Counted from the first letter of the stretch, positions 46,120 through 54,244 are shown. The stretch: 64,000 bases of DNA from Pseudobutyrivibrio sp. (GCA_024684955.1 JAIKWH010000073.1:18199-82198); one strand, 5' to 3'. Notes: a model not told the origin generated them from the sequence alone. Numbers and translations are program-made.

Positions 46120-46869
46120 ATGAAAATTGAAAGAATCAACGATAACCAGATCAAATGCACTCTCACTAGAGAGGATTTAATCAGCCGACATATAAAGCTT
46201 TCCGAATTGGCCTATGGCTCTGCCAAGGCCCGAGAATTATTCAGAGAAATGATGGAACAGGCTAGTTTCCAGTATGGATTCGAGGCCGAGGATATTCCGC
46301 TTATGATAGAAGCAGTACCTCTTTCATCAGAATCAATTGTTTTACTTGTTACAAAGGTAGATAGCCCTGACGAGTTAGACACTAGATTCTCCCGCTTCTC
46401 CGAAGGAGATGAGGATTATGATGAGGACTATGACACCGACGACCAAACACCTGCAAAGCCTAGTTTCAATCAATCCTCTGCAGATGACATTCTTAATATG
46501 TTCAACAAGTTTTTAGATAGCGCTCAAAAGGCTATAGCCGCTTCCCCTGAAAAGGCAGCTGCGGCAAACTTACCAGTAGATATCACAAAGATGTTTGTCT
46601 TTGATTCCTTAGAGGAGCTCATGGATTTATCTACACTTTTGGCTAGCTTTTACATCGGCAAGAATTCTCTTTACAAGAGTCCTGGGGATCTATACTATCT
46701 GGTGGTCAGCAAATCAGATGACACTCCAGAAAACTACAACAGGCTCTGCAATATCCTTGCAGAATATGGTGACCAGCAAAATTGCGTTATTGGCACCGAC
46801 CAATACATGTCTGAGCATTATGAGACTATTGTTAAAAATACTGCTCTTCAGACTTTGGCCAAAATATAA
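46120..46869 (+). CDS. mecA: Adaptor protein MecA
   Basis: A 249-residue adaptor that hands substrates to the ClpC/ClpP protease. The N-terminal domain begins MKIERINDNQIKCTLTREDL, a MecA hallmark, and includes AKARELFREMMEQA. A very acidic linker (EGDEDYDEDYDTDDQ, about 105-120) joins it to the C-terminal ClpC-binding domain with FDSLEELMDLSTLL and SLYKSPGDLYYLVV. Length is normal for MecA (about 220-260). Single gene with its own promoter and terminator, divergent from the kinase operon. Confidence 0.93.
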   Translation: MKIERINDNQIKCTLTREDLISRHIKLSELAYGSAKARELFREMMEQASFQYGFEAEDIPLMIEAVPLSSESIVLLVTKVDSPDELDTRFSRFSEGDEDYDEDYDTDDQTPAKPSFNQSSADDILNMFNKFLDSAQKAIAASPEKAAAANLPVDITKMFVFDSLEELMDLSTLLASFYIGKNSLYKSPGDLYYLVVSKSDDTPENYNRLCNILAEYGDQQNCVIGTDQYMSEHYETIVKNTALQTLAKI

Positions 46870-46875
46870 AAACAG

Positions 46876-46906
46876 CCCACACCTTTTAGGTGTGGGTTTT
46901 CTTTTT
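46876..46906 (+). terminator. Rho-independent terminator after mecA
   Basis: CCCACACC and GGTGTGGG pair over a five-base loop, followed by TTTTCTTTTT. Confidence 0.95.
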
Positions 46907-46920
46907 AAGATTTCACAAAT

Positions 46921-46950
46921 AAAAAGGACATCCCTATGGGATGTCCTTTT
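46921..46950 (-). terminator. Rho-independent terminator after the ferredoxin gene
   Basis: AAAAGGACATCCC and GGGATGTCCTTTT are perfect arms around three bases; on the minus strand TTTTT follows. It lies 17 bases after the ferredoxin stop. Confidence 0.93.
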
Positions 46951-46967
46951 AGTTTCATACTAATGAA

Positions 46968-47138
46968 TTAGCCCTGTGAGATAGCTCCTGTTGGGCAAAC
47001 ACCTGCACAAGTACCACACTCAACACATGCTGCTGCATCAATGTTGAACTGTGTATCGCCCTGTGAAATAGCGCCTACTGGACACTCAGGCTCGCATGTA
47101 CCACATGAAACACATGAATCAGAAATAACGTATGCCAT
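46968..47138 (-). CDS. 2[4Fe-4S] ferredoxin
   Basis: A 56-residue electron carrier with two cluster motifs, CVSCGTCEPECPVG and CVECGTCAGVCPTG, each CxxCxxCxxxCP. This is the clostridial-type low-potential ferredoxin used with hydrogenase, pyruvate:ferredoxin oxidoreductase or Rnf. The open frame runs further upstream to 47225, but GGAGGAG lies seven bases before the ATG at 47138 and the mature family starts here (AYVISDSC). Single gene, own promoter and terminator; probably highly expressed. Confidence 0.97.
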   Translation of the reverse strand: MAYVISDSCVSCGTCEPECPVGAISQGDTQFNIDAAACVECGTCAGVCPTGAISQG

Positions 47139-47190
47139 TATTAAACTCCTCCTTAATTTCGTTTGAAAATTATCAATCTTTGATAAACTC

Positions 47191-47219
47191 AATATACACC
47201 GAAATTGTGTCTTATTCAA
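47191..47219 (-). promoter_or_regulatory. Promoter of the ferredoxin gene
   Basis: On the minus strand TTGAAT (47219-47214), 17 bases, TATATT (47196-47191). Confidence 0.78.
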
Positions 47220-47310
47220 GTACAAAATTGTTTTTTACCCAATACCAGAAAATTCAAGGCTTTCGAGGGTTATATGTGCCTAACTATCGTTACTTTCCAC
47301 TAACATTCTC

Positions 47311-47332
47311 GATAATTGTGTACACAATTATC
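47311..47332. promoter_or_regulatory. Perfect 22-bp palindrome, candidate operator
   Basis: The half GATAATTGTGT is followed directly by its exact reverse complement. It lies in the 323-base gap between the divergent ferredoxin and DUF1858 genes, about 90 bases upstream of each promoter's -35. There is no T-run on either side, so it is not a terminator. Confidence 0.75.
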
Positions 47333-47343
47333 CAGCCTCGGGT

Positions 47344-47363
47344 TTTAGTTGCGCAAAACTAAA
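47344..47363. promoter_or_regulatory. Second inverted repeat near the palindrome
   Basis: TTTAGTT and AACTAAA stand seven bases each around six, eleven bases after the 22-bp palindrome and 34 bases before the DUF1858 promoter. Confidence 0.55.
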
Positions 47364-47396
47364 TTGTACATTTTTTGCCACAATGCCTTTTGCAAA

Positions 47397-47425
47397 TTGA
47401 ATTCCTACCAATTTAGTGGTATTAT
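47397..47425 (+). promoter_or_regulatory. Promoter of the DUF1858 gene
   Basis: TTGAAT at 47397-47402, 17 bases, TATTAT at 47420-47425; AAAGGAAA lies in the 36-base leader. Confidence 0.72.
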
Positions 47426-47461
47426 AACTTCACGAAATATAAAAGAAAGGAAATTTATATT

Positions 47462-47668
47462 ATGGCAAGAGTTAATAAGTCTACTATGATTGGCGAGTTA
47501 CTTACAATTGATGCAAATGTAGCTCCTATTTTACTTAATATCGGCATGCATTGCCTTGGATGCCCATCTTCACAGATGGAAACAATCGAGGAGGCTGCTA
47601 TGGTACATGGTATCGATGCTGACGATCTTGTTGAGGAAATCAACACATTCCTTGATTCACAGGCTTAA
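47462..47668 (+). CDS. DUF1858 domain protein
   Basis: A 68-residue small protein of the DUF1858 type: MIGELLTIDANVAPILLNIGMHCLGC, then an SQMETIEEAA helix start. The pair C31-x-x-C34 is the family mark and suggests a redox or metal site; the domain often accompanies hybrid-cluster or oxygen-response proteins in anaerobes. It stands alone with its own promoter and terminator, divergent from ferredoxin. Precise role unknown. Confidence 0.9.
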   Translation: MARVNKSTMIGELLTIDANVAPILLNIGMHCLGCPSSQMETIEEAAMVHGIDADDLVEEINTFLDSQA

Positions 47669-47677
47669 TAAAAATTA

Positions 47678-47707
47678 CCCGGCTCCTTTCGGAGCCGGGC
47701 TTTTTTT
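47678..47707 (+). terminator. Rho-independent terminator after the DUF1858 gene
   Basis: CCCGGCTCC and GGAGCCGGG form a nine-base-pair stem with a four-base loop and seven T. It touches the stop of the convergent ABC gene. Confidence 0.96.
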
Positions 47708-49616
47708 ATGCATTCTGTATTTTTCCAGTATATAACTGATAGTATTTGCCACCCTCATTTATGAGTTCCTCGTGGCTTCCTCTCTCAATAATTCTTCCCT
47801 GATCCAGTACCATAATACAATCTGAATTCCTAATGGTAGAAAGTCTGTGGGCAATTACAAACGTAGTGCGGCCATGCATCAATTTATCCATACCGTCCTG
47901 GACAATCTTTTCAGTTCTAGTATCAATTGAACTTGTTGCCTCATCCAAGATAAGCACTGGAGGGTCTGCAATTGCTGCTCTTGCAATGGCAAGGAGCTGT
48001 CTCTGTCCTTGAGATAAGTTACCTCCATCACCCTTTATTACAGTGTCATAGCCCTGAGGCAATCTCCTGATAAAGGAATCTGCATTGGCAAGTTTTGCTG
48101 CTGCAATAACTTCCTCTTCTGTTGCGTCTAGCTTTCCATATCTGATATTGTCTGCAATAGTTCCTGTAAAGAGGTGGGTATCCTGTAGCACTATGCCAAG
48201 GGACCTTCTGAGGTCACCCTTCTTAATCTTGTTTACATTTATTCCATCATATCTAATCTTTCCATCAGCAATATCATAGAATCTGTTAATTAGGTTTGTA
48301 ATTGTAGTCTTACCAGCACCTGTGGCGCCAACAAAGGCTATCTTCTGTCCTGAGTTGGCAAATAGTTTAATATTGTGTAAAACTGTCTTTTCTGGATTGT
48401 AGGCAAAATCTACGTCATCAAATACGATGTCACCAGTCAACTTCTGGTAGGTTGTTGTATTCTCAGCCTTGTGATAATGCTTCCATGCCCACATTCCTGT
48501 GTGCTCTTTAGTCTCAACAATTTGGCCATTTTCTTCCTTGGCATTTACAAGCATTACATAGCCTTCATCTGTCTCAGGCTCCTCATCTATGAGGCCAAAC
48601 ACTCTCTCTGCTCCAGCCATAGCCAAAACAATCGACTGGAACTGCTGAGATACCTGCATAATTGGCATGTTGAATGATCTTGTAAACTGTAAAAACGAAA
48701 CCAATGCACCCAGAGTCAGTCCTGTCCATCCATTGATAGCCAAGATACTACCAACCACAGCACAAATTACATAATTTACATTTCCCAGTTGGGCATTTAC
48801 AGGTCCCAAAATGTTGGCAAGCCTATTGGCCTTGTAAGCATTCTCGAAGAGGTCTTCATTCAACTTGTTAAAGTCTTCAATGACTTCATTTTCATGGCAG
48901 AATACCTTTACTACCTTTTGACCATTCATAATCTCTTCGATGTTACCATTCAAGGCACCAAGAGACTGCTGCTGTTTCCTAAAGAATTTGCCTGATGTGC
49001 CAGCCAAAACCTTGGTTGCAAACATGATTACACCAACCATTGCCACTGTCACAAATGTCAGTGTCTTAGACATCATCAGCATGTATACAAATACTGTTAC
49101 TATAGTGATTGAACTGTTTATTATCTGTGGAAAACTCTGGGATACTACCTGTCTTAATGTGTCTATATCGTTGGTGTATATAGACATAATGTCCCCATGG
49201 GCATGGGTGTCAAAGTATCTGATTGGCAGGTCTTCCATCTTCTCAAACATTTCATTTCTCAGGTCGCGGAGGGAACCCTGAGCAACAAAAATCATAATCC
49301 AGTTGAAAGTAAATGTTGCCGCTATACCTATGGCATAGTAGAAAATCAAGTGGAGAATGGCATGTGCCAGCGGTCCGAAATCTGTAGAATTATTCTGCAC
49401 CATTGGCACAATGTAACCGTCAATAAGGTCCTGCATAAAGGCAGTTCCCTTGGCGTTACAAATTACAGCCACAAATATACAAATTACTACAACAATGAGT
49501 TGAATTGGGTATTTCTTACCCACATATTTCATCAGGCGGCCAAGGACTCCTCGTCTTTGGGCCTTCTGCTCTTTTGTCATTTTTCCCAGTGCTCCTGGTT
49601 GTGGTCCTCTAGCCAT
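47706..49616 (-). CDS. ABC exporter subunit with canonical ATPase site
   Basis: A 636-residue half-transporter: six membrane helices (about 35-345) and a nucleotide-binding domain (about 395-630). Walker A GATGAGKTT, Walker B LILDEATSSID and the H-loop VIAHRLST are intact; the signature is LSQGQ. With the next gene it matches heterodimeric multidrug exporters of the BmrCD/LmrCD type, in which one partner has a good site and the other a worn one. An insert at about 350-390 (EENGQIVETKEHTGMWAW) separates the two domains. The ATG overlaps the preceding stop by one base (TAATG). Confidence 0.94.
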   Translation of the reverse strand: MARGPQPGALGKMTKEQKAQRRGVLGRLMKYVGKKYPIQLIVVVICIFVAVICNAKGTAFMQDLIDGYIVPMVQNNSTDFGPLAHAILHLIFYYAIGIAATFTFNWIMIFVAQGSLRDLRNEMFEKMEDLPIRYFDTHAHGDIMSIYTNDIDTLRQVVSQSFPQIINSSITIVTVFVYMLMMSKTLTFVTVAMVGVIMFATKVLAGTSGKFFRKQQQSLGALNGNIEEIMNGQKVVKVFCHENEVIEDFNKLNEDLFENAYKANRLANILGPVNAQLGNVNYVICAVVGSILAINGWTGLTLGALVSFLQFTRSFNMPIMQVSQQFQSIVLAMAGAERVFGLIDEEPETDEGYVMLVNAKEENGQIVETKEHTGMWAWKHYHKAENTTTYQKLTGDIVFDDVDFAYNPEKTVLHNIKLFANSGQKIAFVGATGAGKTTITNLINRFYDIADGKIRYDGINVNKIKKGDLRRSLGIVLQDTHLFTGTIADNIRYGKLDATEEEVIAAAKLANADSFIRRLPQGYDTVIKGDGGNLSQGQRQLLAIARAAIADPPVLILDEATSSIDTRTEKIVQDGMDKLMHGRTTFVIAHRLSTIRNSDCIMVLDQGRIIERGSHEELINEGGKYYQLYTGKIQNA

Positions 49617-51373
49617 TAGTCCTCGCCTCCTTTCTGATCAAAGTCTCCGTTGCCCTGTCCTGTTTGCTGAGCGTAAACCTCCTTGTAGATGGTGTTTCTC
49701 TCAAGCAACTCCTCATGGGTTCCAAAGTCGTCTATCTTTCCGTCGTCCATAACGATAATTCTGTCAGCATCCATTACAGATGAAACTCGCTGGGCGATAA
49801 TAAATTTTGTTGTACTAGGAATTTCTTCCCTAAAAGCCTTGCGGATTTTAGCATCTGTAGCAGTGTCAACTGCAGATGTAGAATCGTCCAGAATCAAAAT
49901 CTTTGGCTTTTTAAGAAGGGCTCTGGCAATACAAAGTCTCTGTCTTTGTCCACCGGATACATTGGTTCCGCCCTGCTCTATATGGGTATTATATCCATCC
50001 GGGAATTTCTCAATAAATTCCTCTGCACAGGCAAGTCTTGCAGCCCTTGCGATCTGCTCATCTGTGGCATTCTTATCGCCCCATCGCAGGTTTTCTGCTA
50101 TTGTTCCAGCAAACAAGACATTATTCTGCAGCACAACGGAAACCTCATTTCTAATAGTCTCCACATCGTAATCTTTTACGTCTATGCCGCCCACAAGGAC
50201 CTGGCCCTGGTCTACGTCATAGAGACGAGAAATCATGGCTACCAATGTGGACTTGGCTGATCCAGTTCCTCCTATAACACCTATAGTCTCACCGGACTTT
50301 ACCTTTACATTAATGTGGTCTAGAACCGGTCTTTCGGCAGTCTTGTTGTAACCAAACACAACATCCTTAAACTCAACAGACCCATCTTTTACCTCATATA
50401 TAGGGTTTTCTCCGTTTTGAATTGTGCTCTCTTCCTCTAAAACCTCATATATTCTTCGCATGCTTGCTACAGACATGGTTATCATTACAAAAATCATTGC
50501 AAAGAACATAAGTGACATCAGTATATTCATGCAATATGAGAATAATGAAACCAACTGACCAGTTGATAGTGTCTGATCAACAACGATTAGGTGGGCCCCA
50601 ATCCAGCTGATGAGAATAATACAGGTATAAACAATAAAGTTCATGATTGGAGAAACAAATGCCAACATCTTTTCAGCTGTTGTTGCTGCCTCATAGATTC
50701 CCTGGCTTCCCTTCAAAAACTTGGTCTTCTCAAAAGCCTCTCTAACGTATGCCTTAACCACTCTAATACCAGTTACATTTTCTTGTACTGATCCATTCAG
50801 GTCATCATATTTTTTCATCAGAGTTTCAAATAAAGTCCTTGTCTTTGTCATCATGAATACCATGATTACAAGGATTATTAGCATGGCTACTAAGAATATG
50901 CTGGCAAGCCTTGCATTAATCCTAAATGACAAAATCATGGCAACTATAACTGTAACAGGGGCTCTAAATCCCATTCTCAGTACCATGATAAAGGCGTTTT
51001 GCACATTTGTTACATCAGTTGTAAGCCTGGTGACAAGTCCTGCTGTTGAAAACTTATCAATATTCTCGAAGGAAAATGTCTGGATTCTTTCAAACATTTT
51101 CTTGCGGAGATTTTTGGCAAATCCTGCAGAGGCCTTGCTGCCCAGCACGCCTCCCATAACTCCGCCAAACAGTCCTATAACAGCGCAAACTATCATCTGA
51201 CTACCGATGATATAAATCTCTTTCATGTTGCCTACTTGTATGCCCTTATCTACCAAATCTGCAATGAGAAGTGGTATGAACATTTCCATAGCAACCTCCA
51301 GAATCATAAAAACTGGAGTCAAAAAGGCCGGCAATTTATATTCCTTTACTTCCTTTAGCAGTCTTTTTAACAA
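49616..51373 (-). CDS. ABC exporter subunit with degenerate ATPase site
   Basis: A 585-residue half-transporter, partner of the 636-residue protein. Six helices to about 315, then the ATPase domain: Walker A GGTGSAKST, signature VSGGQRQRL, but Walker B ends LILDDSTSAVD (Asp for the catalytic Glu) and the H-loop is IIAQRVSS (Gln for His). This is the usual mark of the non-catalytic half in asymmetric exporters. It starts with TTG at 51373, eight bases after AGGAGG. The MarR gene directly upstream suggests drug- or metabolite-induced expression. Confidence 0.94.
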   Translation of the reverse strand: MLKRLLKEVKEYKLPAFLTPVFMILEVAMEMFIPLLIADLVDKGIQVGNMKEIYIIGSQMIVCAVIGLFGGVMGGVLGSKASAGFAKNLRKKMFERIQTFSFENIDKFSTAGLVTRLTTDVTNVQNAFIMVLRMGFRAPVTVIVAMILSFRINARLASIFLVAMLIILVIMVFMMTKTRTLFETLMKKYDDLNGSVQENVTGIRVVKAYVREAFEKTKFLKGSQGIYEAATTAEKMLAFVSPIMNFIVYTCIILISWIGAHLIVVDQTLSTGQLVSLFSYCMNILMSLMFFAMIFVMITMSVASMRRIYEVLEEESTIQNGENPIYEVKDGSVEFKDVVFGYNKTAERPVLDHINVKVKSGETIGVIGGTGSAKSTLVAMISRLYDVDQGQVLVGGIDVKDYDVETIRNEVSVVLQNNVLFAGTIAENLRWGDKNATDEQIARAARLACAEEFIEKFPDGYNTHIEQGGTNVSGGQRQRLCIARALLKKPKILILDDSTSAVDTATDAKIRKAFREEIPSTTKFIIAQRVSSVMDADRIIVMDDGKIDDFGTHEELLERNTIYKEVYAQQTGQGNGDFDQKGGED

Positions 51374-51387
51374 TTCCTTTTCCTCCT

Positions 51388-51867
51388 TTAATTTATGTCT
51401 AATCCATATTCACTCGCATTTTTCTTTATCTGCTCTAAAACCCGCCTTGTAACCGCCAGATCCTCCTTGGAAATGTCCTTGATAATATACTTTTCCACAG
51501 CGCAGATTTGCTCCTCCACTGCATTTGTATATGCCAGGCCCTTTTCCGTTAGGATAATCTCCTTCTTTCGACTATCCCCATCTTTTACCGGTAGCTTTTG
51601 TATGTAACCTTCCTTCTCAATGGACTGTAAAATATCAGCCAATGTAGACTTTGGCATTCCCAGTATTGCCTCTATATCCTTTTGATACACAGGCCCATCA
51701 TGCCTTTTTATAAAACCAAGAATCCATCCGCTTTTATTGCAGGCAGACTCGCCGCAGTCCTCAGTGTTTATCAATCCTCGACCTATAGCCTTCTTTATTT
51801 CTCGAGAAATATTCTCCAGCCAAAAGCCTATATGTCTTAAATCTTCATTATCAAATTTATCACTCAT
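51388..51867 (-). CDS. MarR family transcriptional regulator
   Basis: A 159-residue winged-helix repressor: helical dimer part, recognition region YQKDIEAILGMPKSTLADILQSIEKEGYI and wing KDGDSRKKEIILTEKG. It is first in the operon with the two ABC genes, the normal layout for MarR-controlled exporters. Upstream lie a good promoter and an inverted repeat over the start region, consistent with autorepression. AGGAG touches the ATG directly, so the working site is probably GAGGGG nine bases upstream. Confidence 0.92.
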   Translation of the reverse strand: MSDKFDNEDLRHIGFWLENISREIKKAIGRGLINTEDCGESACNKSGWILGFIKRHDGPVYQKDIEAILGMPKSTLADILQSIEKEGYIQKLPVKDGDSRKKEIILTEKGLAYTNAVEEQICAVEKYIIKDISKEDLAVTRRVLEQIKKNASEYGLDIN

Positions 51868-51912
51868 CTCCTAGTTCCCCTCATCTGATTAATCAACTAA
51901 TTTTAGAAATTG

Positions 51913-51939
51913 TCCGCTTCCGTATTGTTCGGTTTCGGA
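51913..51939. promoter_or_regulatory. Candidate MarR operator
   Basis: TCCGCTTCCG and CGGTTTCGGA are inverted with seven of ten bases matching, spaced by seven, placed at the transcription start of the MarR-ABC operon. Confidence 0.6.
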
Positions 51940-51948
51940 GTAATTCTG

Positions 51949-51977
51949 ATTATACTCTGCAAATTGTGACGAAGCAA
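51949..51977 (-). promoter_or_regulatory. Promoter of the MarR-ABC operon
   Basis: On the minus strand TTGCTT (51977-51972), 17 bases, TATAAT (51954-51949). Confidence 0.78.
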
Positions 51978-52100
51978 TAAAAAAACTATTAAAAAACTAT
52001 TAAAAATTCCTCAGGGGACTTTTTCCGTGGTATAGTAGACAAAGAACCGCAGAAGCAGGAAATTACTAGCCATTCAGAATTTTATCTGGCTACAAATCCG

Positions 52101-52130
52101 GTTTTTGATTATCTGATGAAAATCAAAAAC
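52101..52130. promoter_or_regulatory. Inverted repeat before the TetR gene, candidate operator
   Basis: GTTTTTGATT and AATCAAAAAC are perfect ten-base arms around ten bases, 22 bases before the TetR start and downstream of a TATAGT at 52031-52036. Fits autorepression. The gap 51978-52100 also holds two copies of AAAAAACTATT. Confidence 0.65.
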
Positions 52131-52152
52131 TTTCAGAAAAGGAGCAGATCAT

Positions 52153-52710
52153 ATGAGAGAACGAAGCAAAGATTTACGTGTGCGTAGAACTATCGCCTCT
52201 ATAAGAAAGGCTTTTTATGAATTAGTTTTAGAGGGAAATTATAGTGATATTTCTATTACAGATTTGACTGATCGTGCAGGCATCAACAGAAAAACATTTT
52301 ACTTACATTATTCTGGCCTTGATGATTTAGTAGCCGAAATAGAGGAAGAAATAGTATCAGATATTTTAGAAAAAATCGGAGATGAAGCAGAAAAACTAAA
52401 TATGGCAGGTTGCATTGCCAACTTTTATCAATATATGGAAGATTGTAATGAAATCCAGCAGAAACTCCTCTGCGATGATCACTACTCATTCTTCTATGAT
52501 GCGGTAACTGATACCGTCCTTCGCAGCAAACAATTTACAAAATTCTTTGAGATGACCCAGTACCCATCAATTGTCCGCTCATACACAGTTGCAATTACCT
52601 GCATCTATCGAAACTGGCTAAAGGATAAAAAGAAGATTCCATTTGACACTCTGGTATCCCAGACCTGCCAACTTATTGAGCACGGATATTCTGGTGTCGT
52701 AAAAAAATAA
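52153..52710 (+). CDS. TetR/AcrR family transcriptional regulator
   Basis: A 185-residue regulator. The N-terminal DNA-binding part (about 8-60) has the TetR pattern IRKAFYELVLEGNYSDISITDLTDRAGINRKTFYLHYSG (motif ITDLTDRAGINRKTFYLHY), followed by a helical effector domain that is not conserved between members. The length and C-terminus resemble the DhaS-like group. It is divergent from the MarR-ABC operon and followed by a terminator; its targets are unknown but may include itself, given the inverted repeat in its leader. AGGAG stands about eight bases before the ATG. Confidence 0.92.
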   Translation: MRERSKDLRVRRTIASIRKAFYELVLEGNYSDISITDLTDRAGINRKTFYLHYSGLDDLVAEIEEEIVSDILEKIGDEAEKLNMAGCIANFYQYMEDCNEIQQKLLCDDHYSFFYDAVTDTVLRSKQFTKFFEMTQYPSIVRSYTVAITCIYRNWLKDKKKIPFDTLVSQTCQLIEHGYSGVVKK

Positions 52711-52718
52711 ATTATTAA

Positions 52719-52755
52719 AAACTCTCTAAGAATCCACTGGATTCCTAGAGAGTTT
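52719..52755. terminator. Terminator between convergent TetR and bioY genes
   Basis: AACTCTCTA.GAATCCA pairs with TGGATTC.TAGAGAGTT, with T-rich sequence on both strands. Confidence 0.92.
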
Positions 52756-52758
52756 TCT

Positions 52759-53295
52759 TTATCCAAATATTTTTATTCTTTCTTTTACAGCCTTTCCAAG
52801 CAGTACTGCAAGAACTATCTTTGCTATATCCATTGGAACAAATGGAATTACCGCTGCTGCAAGTGCCTGTGGTATCGTCATGGAAGCCTGAAAACTCAAC
52901 CACAAGGTTCCAATAGCATATAAAAATATTAGTCCAAGTATTCCCCCTAGCATATGCATTATCACATTGGAGAATTTGTCAATAAATGTGCCTGCTATTA
53001 GTGTCATAAATGCAAAGGAGAAAAGGAATCCTCCCGTTGGTCCAAACAATTTTCCTACTCCTCCTGAGAATCCAGAAAATACTGGCAATCCCACCAGGCC
53101 AATCAATAGATAAATGAGGCATGCCATGGTTCCCCTGTTTCTGCCTAGAATCTCAACCGCCAGCATTATGGCAAACGGTGTTAGTGAAACTGGGATTACC
53201 CCAATAGGTATTGATAGTGGTCCGCATATGCAAATTACCGCTGCCATCAGGCCAGTTAATGCAACATCTCTTGTAGCAAATTTACTCTTTGTCAT
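52759..53295 (-). CDS. bioY: Biotin transporter BioY (ECF S-component)
   Basis: A 178-residue membrane protein with about six helices that binds biotin and works with an ECF energy module. BioY features: LTGLMAAVICICGPLSIPIGVIPVSLTPFAIMLA near the start (motif SIPIGVIPVSLTPF), and GLVGLPVFSGFSGGVGKLFGPTGGFL (motif GPTGGFLFSF). No ECF ATPase gene is nearby, so it would use a shared module elsewhere. GGGAGG precedes the ATG. It faces a BirA-like gene across a palindromic operator that overlaps its -35, which points to biotin-dependent repression. Confidence 0.95.
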   Translation of the reverse strand: MTKSKFATRDVALTGLMAAVICICGPLSIPIGVIPVSLTPFAIMLAVEILGRNRGTMACLIYLLIGLVGLPVFSGFSGGVGKLFGPTGGFLFSFAFMTLIAGTFIDKFSNVIMHMLGGILGLIFLYAIGTLWLSFQASMTIPQALAAAVIPFVPMDIAKIVLAVLLGKAVKERIKIFG

Positions 53296-53333
53296 TTTTT
53301 CCTCCCTTTGTCCTATCTCATTGTGTCATAGAC

Positions 53334-53362
53334 AGTATACATAAGGGCATTTTAAATGTCCA
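53334..53362 (-). promoter_or_regulatory. Promoter of bioY
   Basis: On the minus strand TGGACA (53362-53357), 17 bases, TATACT (53339-53334). The -35 lies inside one arm of the inverted repeat described next. Confidence 0.8.
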
Positions 53363-53388
53363 CCCTATTTTTATAGTGGTGTACATTT
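53354..53388. promoter_or_regulatory. Candidate BirA operator between bioY and the BirA-like gene
   Basis: AAATGTCCACC and GGTGTACATTT are inverted arms of eleven bases with one mismatch, spaced by 13. The layout copies BirA operators, though the half-site differs from the common TTGTTAACC. Confidence 0.75.
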
Positions 53389-53448
53389 CTCAATTTCGAA
53401 TTTCTTACCCATGAATCTGTGTTAAAATACCCTTAAAGGGGGATAGAT

Positions 53449-54180
53449 ATGATTCCATCTAAATATCTGGTGCTAAATCAGATACTAAAAGCGTCAAATA
53501 ATAATCTATATATATCTGGCCAGGAAATTGCCCAAAGCCTAGGTCTATCTAGGAGTGCTGTAAATAAAGCAGTTTCTGCTATTAGATCCGAGGGCTACGA
53601 CATTGATGCCATCAATCGCAAGGGCTACCTGATTACCTCTGATCCAAATCTAATAAATCCTGGAGAATTGCTAGGCATTCTCCCCGCTAAAAGACTTGAA
53701 TCTGTTGCAATACTTGACACAGTAAATTCTACCAATGTCAAACTCCATGAGTTGGCAGAGGAGGGGGCTTTATCTGGTCAGATTGTGATTGCTTCTTGCC
53801 AGACGGCAGGCCGGGGCAGGGCTGGGTCAAATTTTGATTCTCCAGACAACAAGAGTATCTATGCTTCCTACCTCATTAGACCTGACTTTACTCTTGACCC
53901 AAAGACTATCACTCCAAAAGTGGCACAGATCGTCGCCAAATCTATTAATGAATACTTAAATACAAGTGCAATATCATACACTGATGCAGGAGACCTATTC
54001 CTTGATGATAAAAAAATATGTGGAATCTTAACTGAAATGCTTTCAGAAGCAGGCAGTGGATATGTCCGCTATATTATGATTGGTATTGGCATTAGGCCAA
54101 TTAATTCTATAAAAAGGGCCTCTTTAATTGCCTCAATTATCCAATCTTTAGATAAAACTTTTTTACTGGAGTCGGAGTGA
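53449..54180 (+). CDS. BirA-like regulator with altered catalytic region and no C-terminal domain
   Basis: A 243-residue protein. The N-terminal winged helix (about 1-62) has GQEIAQSLGLSRSAVNKAVSAI as in BirA. The ligase-fold part has the adenylate loop GRGRAG (121-126) and KKICGIL (188-194), but where BirA has KWPND it reads TDAGD (178-182), and GIGIN is GIGIR. The C-terminal SH3-like domain (about 50 residues) is absent; E. coli BirA has 321 residues. Its last codons lie inside the convergent tRNA-Pro gene (54172-54180). GGGGG precedes the ATG. It may regulate bioY without being an efficient ligase; a true ligase would then lie elsewhere. Confidence 0.85.
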   Translation: MIPSKYLVLNQILKASNNNLYISGQEIAQSLGLSRSAVNKAVSAIRSEGYDIDAINRKGYLITSDPNLINPGELLGILPAKRLESVAILDTVNSTNVKLHELAEEGALSGQIVIASCQTAGRGRAGSNFDSPDNKSIYASYLIRPDFTLDPKTITPKVAQIVAKSINEYLNTSAISYTDAGDLFLDDKKICGILTEMLSEAGSGYVRYIMIGIGIRPINSIKRASLIASIIQSLDKTFLLESE

Positions 54181-54244
54181 CGGGATTCGAACCCACGACT
54201 TCTGCGTCCCGAACGCAGTGCTCTACCAACTGAGCCACACCCCG
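54172..54244 (-). tRNA. tRNA-Pro(CGG)
   Basis: A 73-base cloverleaf: acceptor CGGGGTG/CACTCCG, D-arm GCTCAGTTGGTAGAGC, anticodon loop TTCGGGA (anticodon CGG) and T-arm GTGGGTTCGAATCCC. CCA is not encoded. Its 3' nine bases overlap the end of the BirA-like gene on the other strand. Confidence 0.97.

Noticed and set aside
47139..47225. N-terminal extension of ferredoxin
   Set aside because: The extension is not ferredoxin-like, runs over the promoter -10, and a strong ribosome binding site stands before the internal ATG.
47311..47332. The 22-bp palindrome as a terminator
   Set aside because: No T-run follows on either strand and it lies upstream of both divergent genes.
49616..51373. The degenerate Walker B and H-loop of the ABC subunit as gene decay
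   Set aside because: Such changes in one half are normal for heterodimeric exporters of the BmrCD/LmrCD type, and the frame is intact.
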